The notes under the pieces are model-generated. The model was not told the DNA's origin and ran no database searches. It saw only the letters and a program-made list of their open reading frames with translations. The position numbers and the translations under genes were made by a program. A DNA stretch of 64,000 bases from Paragonimus skrjabini miyazakii (lineage: Eukaryota > Platyhelminthes > Trematoda > Plagiorchiida > Troglotrematidae), in NCBI GenBank assembly GCA_014338405.1, contig JTDE01022235.1:46957-110956 (forward strand), written 5' to 3'. Shown here in pieces: positions 1 to 12,022 of the stretch; the first letter of the stretch is position 1, and each line of letters opens with the position of its first letter.

Positions 1-75
1 CTGCGATCAATTGTGGGTAATGTTTAACTTGAAAATTAACCAAATCCCCGACTACTCATCAGTACTTCGTAGTAG
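1..75 (+). repeat. 3' fragment of hammerhead-bearing repeat family B
   Basis: The first 70 or so bases match, on the opposite strand, positions 51404-51467, which lie just 3' of the hammerhead motif in the family B copy at 51400-51750. Shared blocks include GATCAATT, a GGTGATGTT-like block and GACTACTCAT. Shorter matches follow the hammerheads at 10281-10326 and 15391-15452. The tRNA-like head and ribozyme of this copy would lie left of the window edge. Seen by direct comparison; boundaries are approximate. Confidence 0.55.
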
Positions 76-3000
76 TCAATTATTTCGTATATGCATAATT
101 ATAAAAGACTGCCAGGAGATTTTAATCTAAAGACTGCCAATCTCAGGCATGTTTACATCCGACCAGTTAATGCTAAGCCATGTTATCACGTGATAAATGA
201 CGATGCAGTTAGACCTTGAGACGGATGATTTGGTAGTCATGTACGGTAGTTATGAACGGGCTTGCTCATCGGTTAGTAATTGAATATACTACGTCTACCT
301 TGTCGGTATGATTGTTACAGGGACTTCTGTGACGAAATCATTAAGCCATTTGAATTTTCCCCCACAGTTTCATAACTGTTTCTCTGACACTGTGTATATG
401 TAAGCCCGTATGAAATCACACGAGTTGAGTATGTCCAGGGGAAGTTATATGACGACTGGTATATGTAGACAGGTGTTATGGTGCTGGCGTGTTGGCGTAT
501 CCATGTGCTATTTCGAAGAATTAACATCGTATGTAAAAAAACTATAAAATTGATTCAATTAGCAAATTCATAATGTAAGCTGGACGTAAGTTGAGCAATA
601 ACAACGATCGCAGTGCTGAAAATCCGCCACGTTTGAAGAAAGATATAAACAACCCGCTAAAAATATTCTTTCCGATTTGGACATGGAACGGTTGTAAAAA
701 CTCTAGCCATTTGACTTAAGTTTACTCAATAAAAGAAACATGTCCAGGAACAGAAAGTATTCTGTCAGACGAACCATAAAGCCACAAACGTAGATTGTAG
801 AGTTTGTTACATGGTAAAATTCACTTAGGTGGTTTGTTCCATAGAATTAGTCTATTCTAAATTCTGAGGGCTCGTTTTCAAATTAGCTCTCAACTCTTGT
901 CCACATTGTGCTCATCTAGTTGAGCTACTCGTCTATTTAGTGCAACACATTGTATCTCGGCTTTCATTATCTCGACGGTATGTCTGCATCTTCAACTCAA
1001 CTTTTCAGTAAACGAGAAGGTGATGCAACAGACCGTGAGTACAGTGGTACAACTATTCTCCTATACGAGAGAGACGTAGAATGTATCCAAAACACTACTC
1101 TCATGTGTGCTGGTTCTCAGAGAGCCAAGAGTATCTTATACATATAGAATGTTTCTTGCTTTCTAAGTTCAAGGCGCTGCTGCATGACTAACAGGACCTT
1201 GCTCTCTCCGTTTATGATGCACGGTTGGAGGCAGCCGAAAACGTTTACGCCCAGTTTTCGTCGTATGTATGCTAGTTCAAGTAATCGACCGAATGAAATA
1301 TACGAATATCTAATGTATTAGGAATCAGAGCCTTTTCGGTTTAAGAGGGTCAGGTGTATTTTCTTGTTGGCATTATGTAGCTCGTAAGAAGGCATTGAGT
1401 TTGTCATGCAGGTTCTGTTTCAAGAAGCGGATTATCGAAACGAAAAGTAGAAATCACCGGCGTTCCGGTTGCAAGCATCTATGCACCCCAATCTTTCAAC
1501 TTTCCGTCTTTTTTAAGTTCCCATTTTATATTCTTTTATGGTGTGTTTGTTAGTTCACCTTACTGCTCGTGTTTTTACTTTCTTGCATCTGTTTGTTCCA
1601 ACCGAGTGCGACGATTAATGGTAAATATACACTATCCGTAACCAATTCTCAGACCTATTCAAATGCACATTAGTTAACAGTGTCAATTTTCATTCAACTA
1701 GACAACAAGCGGAGTACTAATGTACATTCTTACCGTCGACATATTGTCTACAGACAGCGAAGCGAAAGAAAATAAACATGAAGACTACAACTCGAACTTG
1801 TAGTTGACAGTCGAAAGATTTCAAATAACACCATTAAAATTCCTTGTTGCTTTGTCAAGGTATAGTGTAGGCGACGATGCAAGTTAAGGAGGAAATGTAG
1901 TGCCTGTAAATGTAACATTCGACAGTCTTGAACGGACCGTTGAAAAACTTGTTGTCTTCCGGACGGAAAACAAACGGCAGTTCTTGTGACACTTAGCACT
2001 CCCAAGGTTGCTGAGTTCCCAGGGCTTAATTTATGGACAAGTAACAACAATGAAATGAAGATATGTAACTGATCCCAAAATTTTGGTTTTTCTGTTGACT
2101 GACTATGTTTAGCTGTCAGCCCGTTCGTCTTAACAGATGACATTTAAACAATTTGTTTTACTTCGATACTCATTATGACAAAATACGATACTACACCAGA
2201 CTGCACTCTGACATGTCATTTGGCGTCAGATGCTGACGCTGACTGGTTATAATCTTCCGCGAACCTCGTATTGATGAGTTGGTTCTATTCATTCGCTTCA
2301 CAGGACTAGTTGTGAGGGTCCTAGTCACATCTTAAGTGTCGCAAGTATTTTCATCTAGGTTGTTCACCGGTCGCCTGTTTAAAAGTCGTGTTACCGTTCC
2401 GCTTACCTGTGGGATAATTAGGAAGATGATGCAACTCAAAACCCACAGAACACCCATTTGTTCCCATTTGAACAATATCCACAGCATAACTTGATGGGAG
2501 AAAGTAGATGAGATACTTTTCGTGAACACTAGTCAAGATGAAGATTTAGTTTTGATAACCGAGATAATAATCATTTACTAATCTTCACGATGTGCGTCTC
2601 GGAATCACTTTGTGAGATATTATCAAACGTAAACAATAATGAAGAAAAAACGGAACATTTCTCACCTGCTAGATTGCAAAAAAAAATCAATGATTGCATC
2701 ACATTTCAAGAATGACAACAATCGTCGTATGTGCACAGCTAGACGGCATATATCGCAAGCTATTGATGTTTCAGTTTTCTAGGCTTGGAGCAGTCTATGC
2801 GATTACATGAGTCCGTTTTACCACACTTGTTTGTTTGTTGTTGCTGCAGTTACCAACGATCAACTTGGTTAGATACCGCAAAATGTTCATCAGCAATATA
2901 TCGTGCATGTTTCAACGTTCGCTTGTAGTGTCACAAGTTTTGTAGGCACCACCAAGACAAAATTAAACGACCACTTTGGGTTGGCATTTTGTCCCTTGGC

Positions 3001-3518
3001 TGATGCACTGGTCGAATACTATCTGGCTACGTAGGCGTTTGGCGTTATCAGACATGAGTATATGCCCTCACTCAGCCGAGATTTCCGTTATTGGGTCGCA
3101 GTATCAGTGGCCTAAGTGTGATTTGGTTATCATGCACTCAAGGTCCAAACAGACAGTATTTCATGTTAATTTTAGCACTTTTCATTTCAAGTGTAAAGAA
3201 GTAAAACTACCAATTTAGAAAGATGGAGACTTTGCCATTCCAGTGGATATAACTGAACATACGACTGATTTCCAAACGACCCTTTGCAATTTAGACGTGC
3301 CAGTGCGAGCTACTGAAATGCCAAAATATCGTCATACGGATAGAGTTAAGATAACGGTGAGTAATCTTCTCAGTGCAAACCAACCGATGGATATTACGGT
3401 TACCCTGAAGTCTAGCAGATTTAGCTCGAAGAACTGTGTAGTTGCGCACTTTAGGCTTAATGGCTAAAACATCGACCAAAACCATTGTTCTGATTCAACA
3501 CTAGATATAATATCATGA
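76..3518. other. non-coding, nothing recognised
   Basis: Only short reading frames without a recognisable domain, splice-linked homology or codon pattern. AT-rich, with no tandem array or clear repeat family. It is intergenic DNA or an intron of an unseen gene. Confidence 0.6.
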
Positions 3519-3948
3519 TATTGATGAGTAGTCTGGTAGATTTGATAATTTAGAAGAAATCCAATTGCGACAAATCGAAACTTCGGCTAGATTTGAACCA
3601 ACGACAGAAGCACCATGCTCAAACGCGGCAAGCGCTCTACCAGCTGAGCTATGAAGCCACGCCGAAAGCTCAGTACTACAGTATTACAATATCAATGCTT
3701 ATCGGCTGCGTTTGTGGATTCCAGTGTGAACCAACCGAGGAATCATGTTTGGGCAGTCAATCGTCTGGAACATTTGATGGATTCCATATTACACAGTTAG
3801 TTGGGTGGGTAACTAACTACAAATGTGAAATGTCTGAGCTTCTGACGTGGCTTCGTAGTCAAGCATTTGCCGCGTTTGGGCATGTTGTTTCTGTCACTGA
3901 TTTGAATCCAGCCGAAGTCCAACATTTTTGCAATTGGATCTCTTCTAA
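3519..3948. mobile_element. family C head-to-head tRNA-like inverted-dimer repeat (copy C1)
   Basis: Two diverged tRNA-like arms face away from each other: one on the minus strand at 3581-3658, one on the plus strand at 3849-3917. Each has an A-box-like GTAG/GTAGAGC region and a B-box-like GGTTCAAATC or GATTTGAATCC. The arms are followed outward by a shared tail (near 3551-3580 and 3918-3948) that contains ATCCAATTGC on both sides in inverted orientation. Between them is a core (about 3750-3840) shared with the copies at 32066-32436 and 59399-59836, including the block ATTCCATAT. The left end also shares an AGTAGTCTGGTAGATTT-like terminus with the 32-kb copy. This copy is clearly older than the 32-kb one. 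No target duplication was found. Confidence 0.75.
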
Positions 3949-5640
3949 GAAAGTGGTAAAAATGTCATTTCTTGAAATCATCAATGGCATTTCGCTCTAC
4001 TCACATTTAAGAAAGATACTTCGTAATGTTCCTGATACACGAGGATATTATTGACGTGATCTTTGTGAGACAGAAATTAACTTCAATCATTACGGTTACA
4101 ATAGTAGCTTCCTCATCATTAGAGAGACAACTTTGTTATTGTTTCAAGACACAGGTCACTCTCGATAAATATTTGTCACCCTTTTGTGGACAAGTAAAAT
4201 TATCAATACTTCATATACAGTCAACAAAATTAGGACGACACCAGGTTTCTGTTGGCAGAAGATATGAGTGTTCTGCTAAAATAAGCTCATTTCGTCCGAG
4301 CAAGAGTAAACCAGATTCACTTAGTACTACTTATCATGCAACATTTTTGGTTACTAATTCTCGAGTGCAATACTGTCGTTTTCATGATTGCAGTAATTGG
4401 TCACATCCTGTCATCTTCCGATTGAGACCGCTGTTTTAGTACCAGTGCTGATTCGTACAGTACGGATGTCAGATTGTTTCAATATGACCAGTCAAGTGTC
4501 ATCTGGAATTCAGAAAGTGTGTCTACTGCTGTTCTTTCTCCCGAGAGGCAAATTAACCGAGTTAGCTATATTACTTAGGCACACGGGCTAACGACAAACA
4601 AAACCGGTACAATCGCCGCTGAAAGCACACGCAACAAAAGAAACCTATCCTTTCTTACCTCATCGGAGTATTCAGATTTACTCCTAATTAACTGTCTTTC
4701 ATAGTTCATCATGTTACTATACTTTGTTGATTCGGAATTATTCTGTCGCGTTATAATGGTATGCTCAGTGAACAATTTATCCAGTTTGTTGTCTTCTATC
4801 ATCTGACAGTGTATGATAAGTTTGCATTAAAAATACCTTCTGACCAAACTATTCAAACCCTTCAGTCAAACTTCCTTAAATGTACTTCTGCTTCTTCCAA
4901 AATAGATCTCGGTGCAAATAATTGGCTTCATGAGCCCGATCTTTTCGTTCCTCTTCAACTCGACGTTTCTGTAAACCCTGTGTTCTTACCAATTAATTTA
5001 CCACGGAAATGGATGAATATTTCTGTTTATTTAATTCCCATCGCCGCCGTCCGCTAATTTTTACTTCGAGCTTATGATGGTGGTGATTATAACTAGTGTA
5101 TAACTCATGCTTACTCAGTCAATATTCTTCCGTTTGTTGAAGATGTGACTGCGTAGAAATCTGAAAATTCACCTCTCTGTGTGCACAAGCTGTGTTGTTG
5201 ACTTGATTACATTTTTTCAAGATACCGAACTACAGGTGGGTATGTGGGTGCACTTAGACAACGCATCTAATCGATTATGACAGGATTAAACCGATTCGGG
5301 TTTGTAAGCACTGCCTTTCTTGGGACAATGACAGTGGATTACGTAGGTATTAAACACACGTTCCACTGGGGTGGCTGTCCAGCATGAGGTTCCGGAAGCA
5401 ATGCGGTTCTTGTACACTTCCCACCGGCACTAATCTGTCTAAGACAAGACCAGCTGAAAATCCGGACGGTTCAAGTACACAAATCAGGTGTTACTTCACT
5501 TTGTACCAGTAAGTCACCGACCTCAACGGTATTGTTGTTACCAACGGAAATATTGGCTGCTTGCCACGATCCACGGATGAAGATACTTCATCAACCAACC
5601 AAGACGCCACAATCACCAACTTGACTATGAAATTGTATTG
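3949..5640. other. non-coding, nothing recognised
   Basis: Short reading frames only (the longest about 137 codons at 4026-4439) with no recognisable family, no phased splice context and no repeat match elsewhere in the window. Confidence 0.55.
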
Positions 5641-5648
5641 TAGTGGAT

Positions 5649-5984
5649 TGCCAAACCAGAGGTGCGAGTATTCCAACTCTCGGCGAGGCACGTCCAGAGG
5701 CTTACAGCAGTCGGATCGTGGACAACACGGGCGACCGGACGAGGGATTGCTCAACGAGATCGGACTATCGAACGAGGAATGACAGGCGGAACACCCCACA
5801 CATAAGACCTTGGTCACACACGCACAAACCGGGCAGAAGTGCGCAGGACGTGTGCTGTGGACTGGAATTCCGATGCATAAATGCCAGCGTGCGCGTGGCA
5901 ATAAAGATTGCGTTTTACTGGACGTCCTTTCGCTACAATATCACCGCGCAAACTGTACGAAGTACTTATCATTCTTGTGCTACA
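5649..5984 (+). mobile_element. candidate solo LTR (336 bp)
   Basis: A 336-bp segment, richer in GC than its surroundings, begins with TG (5649) and ends with CA (5983-5984). It is bracketed by the direct repeat TAGTGG (5641-5646 and 5985-5990). It carries an AATAAA polyadenylation-type signal at about 5900, about 80 bp before its end, as LTRs often do. No internal retroviral-type genes flank it, so if real it is a solo LTR left by recombination. Reading frames of 114 and 136 codons cross it on both strands, but neither shows a known domain. The alternative is an unrelated unique segment with a chance 6-bp repeat. Confidence 0.35.
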
Positions 5985-5992
5985 TAGTGGTA

Positions 5993-8186
5993 ACTATAAC
6001 ACGGACAGGACATACGTGTTTACTGATACTGGATGACAGATGAACTGAATGAATTTTTCAGTCGCATGTTTTTGTTCATTCTGCTCCACAATATTCTACT
6101 TACAAGGATAGACACTGTGGTCGCCCAAAACACATAGACCATTTTGACGAGGGCGCTAGAATTGGATTGATGACGGCAGCTATTCGTCGTATACCTTCGT
6201 AGAAAATAGTTGAAATGCGTTCACCGTATCGTTTTAATTGGCCCGACTCATAACGACATGAAGTGAAAACTTCGGCGCCACCATACTGCGCTGTTCTGTT
6301 CGAGTTATGAAAAATTGGTTGAATATATCACTGTCAAAATAATGAGATTTGATTTGATGTTGGTTTCTCTCTGCTGAGAGTTTTATTGCTGATGGAGTTG
6401 AATGAAAACAGTCCGAGGGCACATATTCCATCAATGACAATGCGCATGACTTACCAATATATTTGAACGGTTTTGAAAGTTTCACTAGCCGATCCAAACA
6501 TCCCTCAATGATAGATCGAGCCCATTGTGGAGTTTTTTCATGTTCATAAGGGTTCTGACCAATCACAGCTTGTAAATTCTAATAGGTTGTTAGTTGTCTC
6601 ATAATTGATTGGCTAACCTTTTTGACTATCGACTCCACCTCTTCTGCATTGAATTTTAACTAGAAAGAAAAACAAGCGAAAATGAATAAAAGAACTGGAC
6701 GCGACAAACAATAGAGAATGAGCTTGGACAAGATTGTCCTGGCTACTTTGTTCGATTGAGGCACGCACCAGTTGTCTCCGAACTCTGTCCCGGTGCCAAA
6801 ATCCGGAGTGTAGACCAAAGGTCTTATTCAAGGGGCGCGACGCTCGACCAAGTTTAATGAGTGAACTAGCACAACACATCGCTGAAACTACAGTCAGATT
6901 AGCTGGCTGTGGGTAGATGTGGGGAGAGTACGCATATTCCTAGTCAAGTGGCTCGGCACCATCAGCCCAGGCTTTGGCCATCACGGTCCACAATCGATAA
7001 CACTTGGCTGTTCGCACACGTCAGTTTAACCGTTTCAGCGCTTGAAAGACAATGCCGGTGAGTGCAAATGGTCAAAGTTAAAATACCATATTTCCTAACG
7101 CACTGTATCATCACGATAGTTTTTTACCAGGCGATAGATAATGAAAGGCTGCATTCATGAACGAAGCAGATTTACAAGTCACTAAAAGAAAGATCAAAAC
7201 CTAATCATTTCCCCATAAAATCTGAGGCACGTCATGCTGTGTTTTTAGGTTTGCCGCGCCATTTGTGGACTCTGACGTAGCGTCTGATAGCCATGCTGTA
7301 AAAACAATAAGCGTCGCCTGGCACCTCTCAAGTTTGTGGCCTCGCCGCTAAACCGTGTCGTTCAACCTTCTTTGAACAAGTCTTATTTGAACGCTGTCTG
7401 TGATGAATGCAACTTGTTGAGCTATCAAGATAGGCGTGGACAGCTCGTTCAAAAACGTTTCCCAGAGTGAGATGTTTTGTTCTCTGGAAATCTGCTTCGT
7501 TCTGAAAAACCGTATTTCCGTTTAGTTCGGGTCGACACAAAAACATTCACATCATACTGGTTTTCATTAGGTGATTGCGAACTGGCGTAACATGTCAATA
7601 CATGTGAGTACTGATCAAATCGATCAGGGTGGGGTAAGGGGCATAAGGCACCCCTTACAAGTATTGTGTTCAGTCGGTAAGTGACTTCTATAGAACTGCA
7701 CATACTGTAGATGTGACTATTTCTGATGACGGATTAGCATCGATAATTCCATTTCACCGAAGATACGTCGGAGTTGTTAGCCCTGGGCTGACTAACTCGA
7801 TCTGTGTGCGCGTGTCTGTCTGAGTTAATGCTGAGTTATGTTGATTCAAACCCTTCTCAGTCCAGTTTACCGGACAGAAGCCGTGCATAACATGGTCTGA
7901 GCGAGTTTATCAGGCTGGAACCAAATCACACTACTGGAAACTATTGAGGTACGCTTATCCATAGCGTTTACAGCTTTTCGAAAGTCGTTTGTACATTCCT
8001 TACAATAAATATTCAGCTCTCTTCCTAGATAGCACATCTGTTTAACACCTATTTATCAGTAATAAGTAATTCTGTCACAAACTAAAACATCTACTGTACG
8101 GTGTTCCAATACACATGATCCAAAATCTTACTGAGACAGCAAACCGCAGTATGTCACATCCGATTCCGTTCATATGTTCACACATT
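5993..8186. other. non-coding, nothing recognised
   Basis: No recognisable gene or repeat. A somewhat GC-richer patch lies at 6730-7030, without a frame I recognise. Confidence 0.5.
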
Positions 8187-8510
8187 CACAGGTTGTTACA
8201 GGAAGGAGAAAGGTGTTTACTTGTGCCGTTCTGTCTGTGTGGTACTCAGTGAAAAATTGTGTTGGACAGTTTATTTGTGTGAAGAAAAAACTGAACGGAA
8301 TCAACGAAAAGCTGAAGTTAATGAAGCTACTAGCTTCAAACTTTTCAGTAGCGAACATTGAAATACACTGAAACAACATTCAGTCAGACAAGTGGGATAC
8401 TGTAACAGTTAGAAAACTTGTAGTGCTGGTTCCTTCTGACATATATGCCGATCAGTTAATATTGTGAAACTCTCACCCGATTCAGTCGTGACTATAGAAC
8501 TGTTAGTATT
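8187..8510 (-). repeat. family E interspersed repeat (copy E1)
   Basis: Aligns over about 320 bp with 20811-21146 in the same orientation. Shared blocks include GTTGTTACAGGA, CAGTGAAAAATTGTGTTGGAC and GATTCAGnCGTGAC. On the minus strand the two copies also give related peptides: PTQFFT followed by AQ, LPVTT-like at the first block, and a TES..SF.IL-like string at the second. It may be a decayed coding piece of a transposon, but no family is recognised. Strand is assigned from those frames. Confidence 0.6.
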
Positions 8511-10199
8511 CATTACGTATACCAATTTGCCAATTACCGCTAGAGGTGTGCTGTTCTACTGACAACTCGACATTATCGTTACACACAAGTAAAGGGAAAA
8601 GACAGCAATAGTACAGAAACCATAAATTCACAAGAGATGGTGGAAATGTTACTCGTGGTTTTACTTAGGTTCTCCTTAAGGATGATGGCAGAACACGTTG
8701 CAAAGTAGTTTAGGAGATTGCATTACATTCCGAGATTATGACCACTTTAAGTTATTCTAGTGTTTGTGGGTGTTCTTTGTAGATCCTGTATTTGAAGTAG
8801 CCCAACTTCAGAAAACATAATCAGCAGAATAGCCATCTATTGATTTGTGCGGTCGATCACTTCTTTGCAAATCATGAATATTGCCCGTTGTAACAAACTT
8901 TTACTCATCTTGCGAACTGATTTACATGTAACTGATCGCGTACCCATATGCCTCACGTTAAACTTGCTAGTGGTCTCTTACATAATTCTGTCACAGGGGG
9001 GGGGGAATAAAAGCCAGTTCCATACGATGTTCAGTTGTCAGATTACCAGCACGTCATTCACTGACGCGTTCCTATAGTTCTTTCTGGTTCTAGCATGATC
9101 AACTCGTTCAGGTCAAGCTGTGCGCGGCTTTTGCCCATCAAACTGCATTGAAAAGAGTTCTGGAACAATTGATACATTGTTACACATGCTCAATCGCATA
9201 TTGCCTCATCAATCAACAATCCCGACTTCAAGAACATTTTGACTAGCAGGAGGACAATCACTTTTCTGGGGTATCTGTATCATCTTAGTTCACATACGTA
9301 GACTGTCACTTTGGTAGCAATAATTTAAAAACAGTTTTGGGCAGAAACATGCACTGAGCAGGTGACCCTTGCTGGCCCACACAGTCACCAATCCTACGGC
9401 GATCGGACAAAAATTCACACGTCCCTGGCCTTCAAATCGTCTGGGGGATTTTTGCTAACCGTCGAATATTCCTAGAATAGTAGACAGTCAATTTCTCCAA
9501 CCTAATCTCAGCAACGTCTTCTGGCTAAACACCACGCATTCAACGCTTTGGACTGCTGGACAATATAATTAACAAGACGTTTCACCTTGAAAAGGAGATG
9601 GCTTTCATTATTTCCAGTTAGCTCACATTTAGTTAAGATTGCTGGATCGATATCTGGTGGCATGGTCTTCACAAGCCCCATGGTGTTTTGCGATTCAAGC
9701 CGCTGTAACACCCTGGAAAACGTCAGTCTTAGATGCGATAGTGTCTGGAATTCCCTGGTCGTGAAAACTGTTCCTCCATCGTAGTTTCAAGGTGTTGAAT
9801 GGAATTAAAGTTATGTTATTGAGCAGCCTGAAGTAAGCAAGCAAAGTTGTGAGATGGTTTTACCACTAGTGCAATGCTGTCTCAGTTTACGAGACAATCG
9901 TAGTTTTAATCTATACAGTGGTTCTGGACAAACGGTTTTGTGAGCGAAAAAGTTTTGGCAGTTCAGGTGTGACTGAATTAGTCTAACGAACCGCTTTGCT
10001 GATGATCAAACAGCATCTCACGTGCAGAATGAATCATCCTAATCTTACAATTTTGAGAAATTCAAATAATCATTGCATCGTTCATTCAAGATTTCTACAT
10101 TTTCACATTCTTGAGCTAAACCTATGACTCGTTATTATACCTTAAGATTTTTCGACCGGTTGACGACAGGTTTCGTTTCTATTGCTTACAAGTAATGAA
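8511..10199. other. non-coding, with a run of ten G
   Basis: No gene recognised. Ten consecutive G lie at 8996-9005. The remainder is unremarkable AT-rich DNA. Confidence 0.5.
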
Positions 10200-10470
10200 A
10201 GATATTTGCTGTTATATGTTGAACATCATTCACAATTGATTGTAGCTGTTACTGTTGCAGTTCACCTCTTTGGAAAAGAAGCGCTAAACTCGAGTTTTTC
10301 TCTTGTTAGAACTCGTCAGTAGTGTACACCCCTTCCACGGCCGACCTATGAACCAATGCGCGTTGGACAAACTGAATTCTCATGTACAGACGTTCAAACA
10401 CATTCGCTTGAGTTCAAACTGTCTGATCGCCTAGACAAGAGACACGATAACTGTCCTGTTGATTCCAGTC
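10200..10470 (-). mobile_element. family B hammerhead-bearing repeat (copy B1)
   Basis: Minus-strand copy of the family also seen at 15215-15560 and 51400-51750. The 5' part (10430-10470) matches 51697-51745, the hammerhead lies at 10281-10326, and the 3' part (near 10227-10250) matches the AATTGTGnATG-like tail. Part of the tRNA-like head is lost or scrambled between 10327 and 10430. Non-autonomous; no coding capacity. Confidence 0.6.
10281..10326 (-). ncRNA. degenerate type-I hammerhead ribozyme motif (B1)
   Basis: Read on the minus strand: stem I 5' side ACACTA, core CTGACGA (intact), stem II region GTTCTAACAAGAGA, then AAAA in place of the expected GAAA, a palindromic ACTCGAGT where a minimal stem III belongs, and stem I 3' side TAGCG. 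The order matches a type-I hammerhead with a very short stem III. The 3' core is imperfect, so activity is doubtful. The assignment rests on agreement with the copies at 15391-15452 and 51511-51556. Confidence 0.6.
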
Positions 10471-11299
10471 GTTGACTCCTCAATTAGGACGTTGTAAACT
10501 TTGGTTCAGTTACACAGAAGTTGATTCTATCGATTTTCATTCCTGTCTCAGTGGAGCTGAATTTAGACGGGAGCGCAAATCACTCCTACATAACGTGTGC
10601 GTCACGTGTACACCACATAAGTATGATATTCGTACTTGAATGGATTCTATCAATATTTGAAGGAGGTCTATAGTTCACCTGTGACAGCCAAATAACGTTG
10701 GTAAATGATTCACTCGGAATAGCCACGAATTTGTTGGCTCTGGTTAAAGGCGTTTTGAACAATTCTTTCAAGTTCATTTTGGAGGTTACTAGTAACTGAT
10801 CTGTCATTTGTTTAACGTGGAAAGTTGACAGGACTCCGCTAGTCTACGTATGTAGGGTTGATGTATCAGGTCGGTGTGTCAAACGGAAACAGGTTGCATA
10901 TTAGGAATGAAACATGGTCCAGTTGAACAGAGTTCAAACTAATGTTATCTTCAGGTTTTGCCCATTCACGAGAAATTTTCGTCTCCACTTTGAACAGAAT
11001 TCAACTTAAATACCAAGATACATTGGTGCCCTATGCGGCTATGATATGAATCAGAATGACAGCTTGAAGACGGAGTAAAAAAGCGAAATATCACAAACGC
11101 CCTAGGTTTTTTTGTGTTGCAGCTTTGTACCTGCGTTAAACAAATTAGAATTTCTAAGCCATGGCTTCGTAATGCCACGATACAGCTCATTAACTACAAG
11201 ATAGAGTACAATTACAACCAGGAAATTCATAGATGACAGTTTTCGTCCAAGTTGCCGAACGTTTTCCGAAATAAAGCTCTGTCATTTATCAGTTGTTGA

Positions 11300-11425
11300 G
11301 AAAATATATTCGTCCTATTATAAAACTATGGGCACCATGCATGCCGAACGTTTGAATCCTTGACCCGTGAGTAAGTGGAAGACCGCAGTCCAAACACTTG
11401 TCCGTTAAATCACAAGGTTGTGATC
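11300..11425 (-). mobile_element. family A tRNA-like + hammerhead repeat (copy A2, degraded)
   Basis: On the minus strand, positions 11420 to 11335 resemble the tRNA-like head at 44085-44165: a CTTGTGATTTAACGGACAAG-type A-box area, a CACGGGTC block and a GGATTCAAACG-type B box. Downstream, at 11309-11318, is ATAGGACGAA, which corresponds to the 3' half of a schistosome-type hammerhead (stem II 3' strand plus GAA). The CTGATGA half is destroyed here. Seen by comparison with the 44-kb copy. Confidence 0.5.
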
Positions 11426-11922
11426 GCCGTTATTGAAGGAAAGGAACAAAGAAGTGTAAATAAAAGCAATTCACGAACTATTTCTGCAGCCCTAGTGACA
11501 GCGACCCCGTATGCTGGTGGATAATTTTCTAACGTATTAACATGCGTTCAATTCCTCAAGGTGCACGATGCTGATGAGGTCCGACACAGCCATAACATCC
11601 ATCCACTACTTCTCCGGGGACCATTCGGACTTGCTGTCTACAGGAATCTCTCTCAACATCTTCTGGAGGCAGTTGAGGGTAGTGGATTTTTACCAGACTA
11701 ACCGAAAAAAGGTTGGCGTAACGGCTAAGGAAAGTAGAAGGCTAATGTTCATTACTTTGCTCGTTTATGTTCAATGCTACGTACGAGATCCCAGCCTTGA
11801 GCATCCCGTGAGTCACTGTGACTTTTGTCAACTGTCAGTTATCATGGAGCATGGTGGGATCGACCATCGAACAGAGGCGCGTTAGCACGCATGTGTTTGT
11901 CTAGAGTAAAGCTTCACCCAAG

Positions 11923-12022
11923 NNNNNNNNNNNNNNNNNNNNNNNNNNNNNNNNNNNNNNNNNNNNNNNNNNNNNNNNNNNNNNNNNNNNNNNNNNNNNN
12001 NNNNNNNNNNNNNNNNNNNNNN
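11923..12022. other. assembly gap (100 N)
   Basis: One hundred unknown bases. Reading frames that cross it are meaningless. Confidence 1.

Noticed and set aside
3593..4054. 153-codon plus-strand frame
   Set aside because: It runs through the family C inverted dimer C1; the peptide is translated repeat (SINE) sequence.
5491..5901. 136-codon minus-strand and 114-codon plus-strand frames
   Set aside because: Overlapping frames on both strands of the candidate LTR, with no recognised domain; composition effect.
11568..11590. CTGATGAGGTCC resembling a hammerhead core
   Set aside because: No matching stem II partner and no GAAA downstream; chance match.
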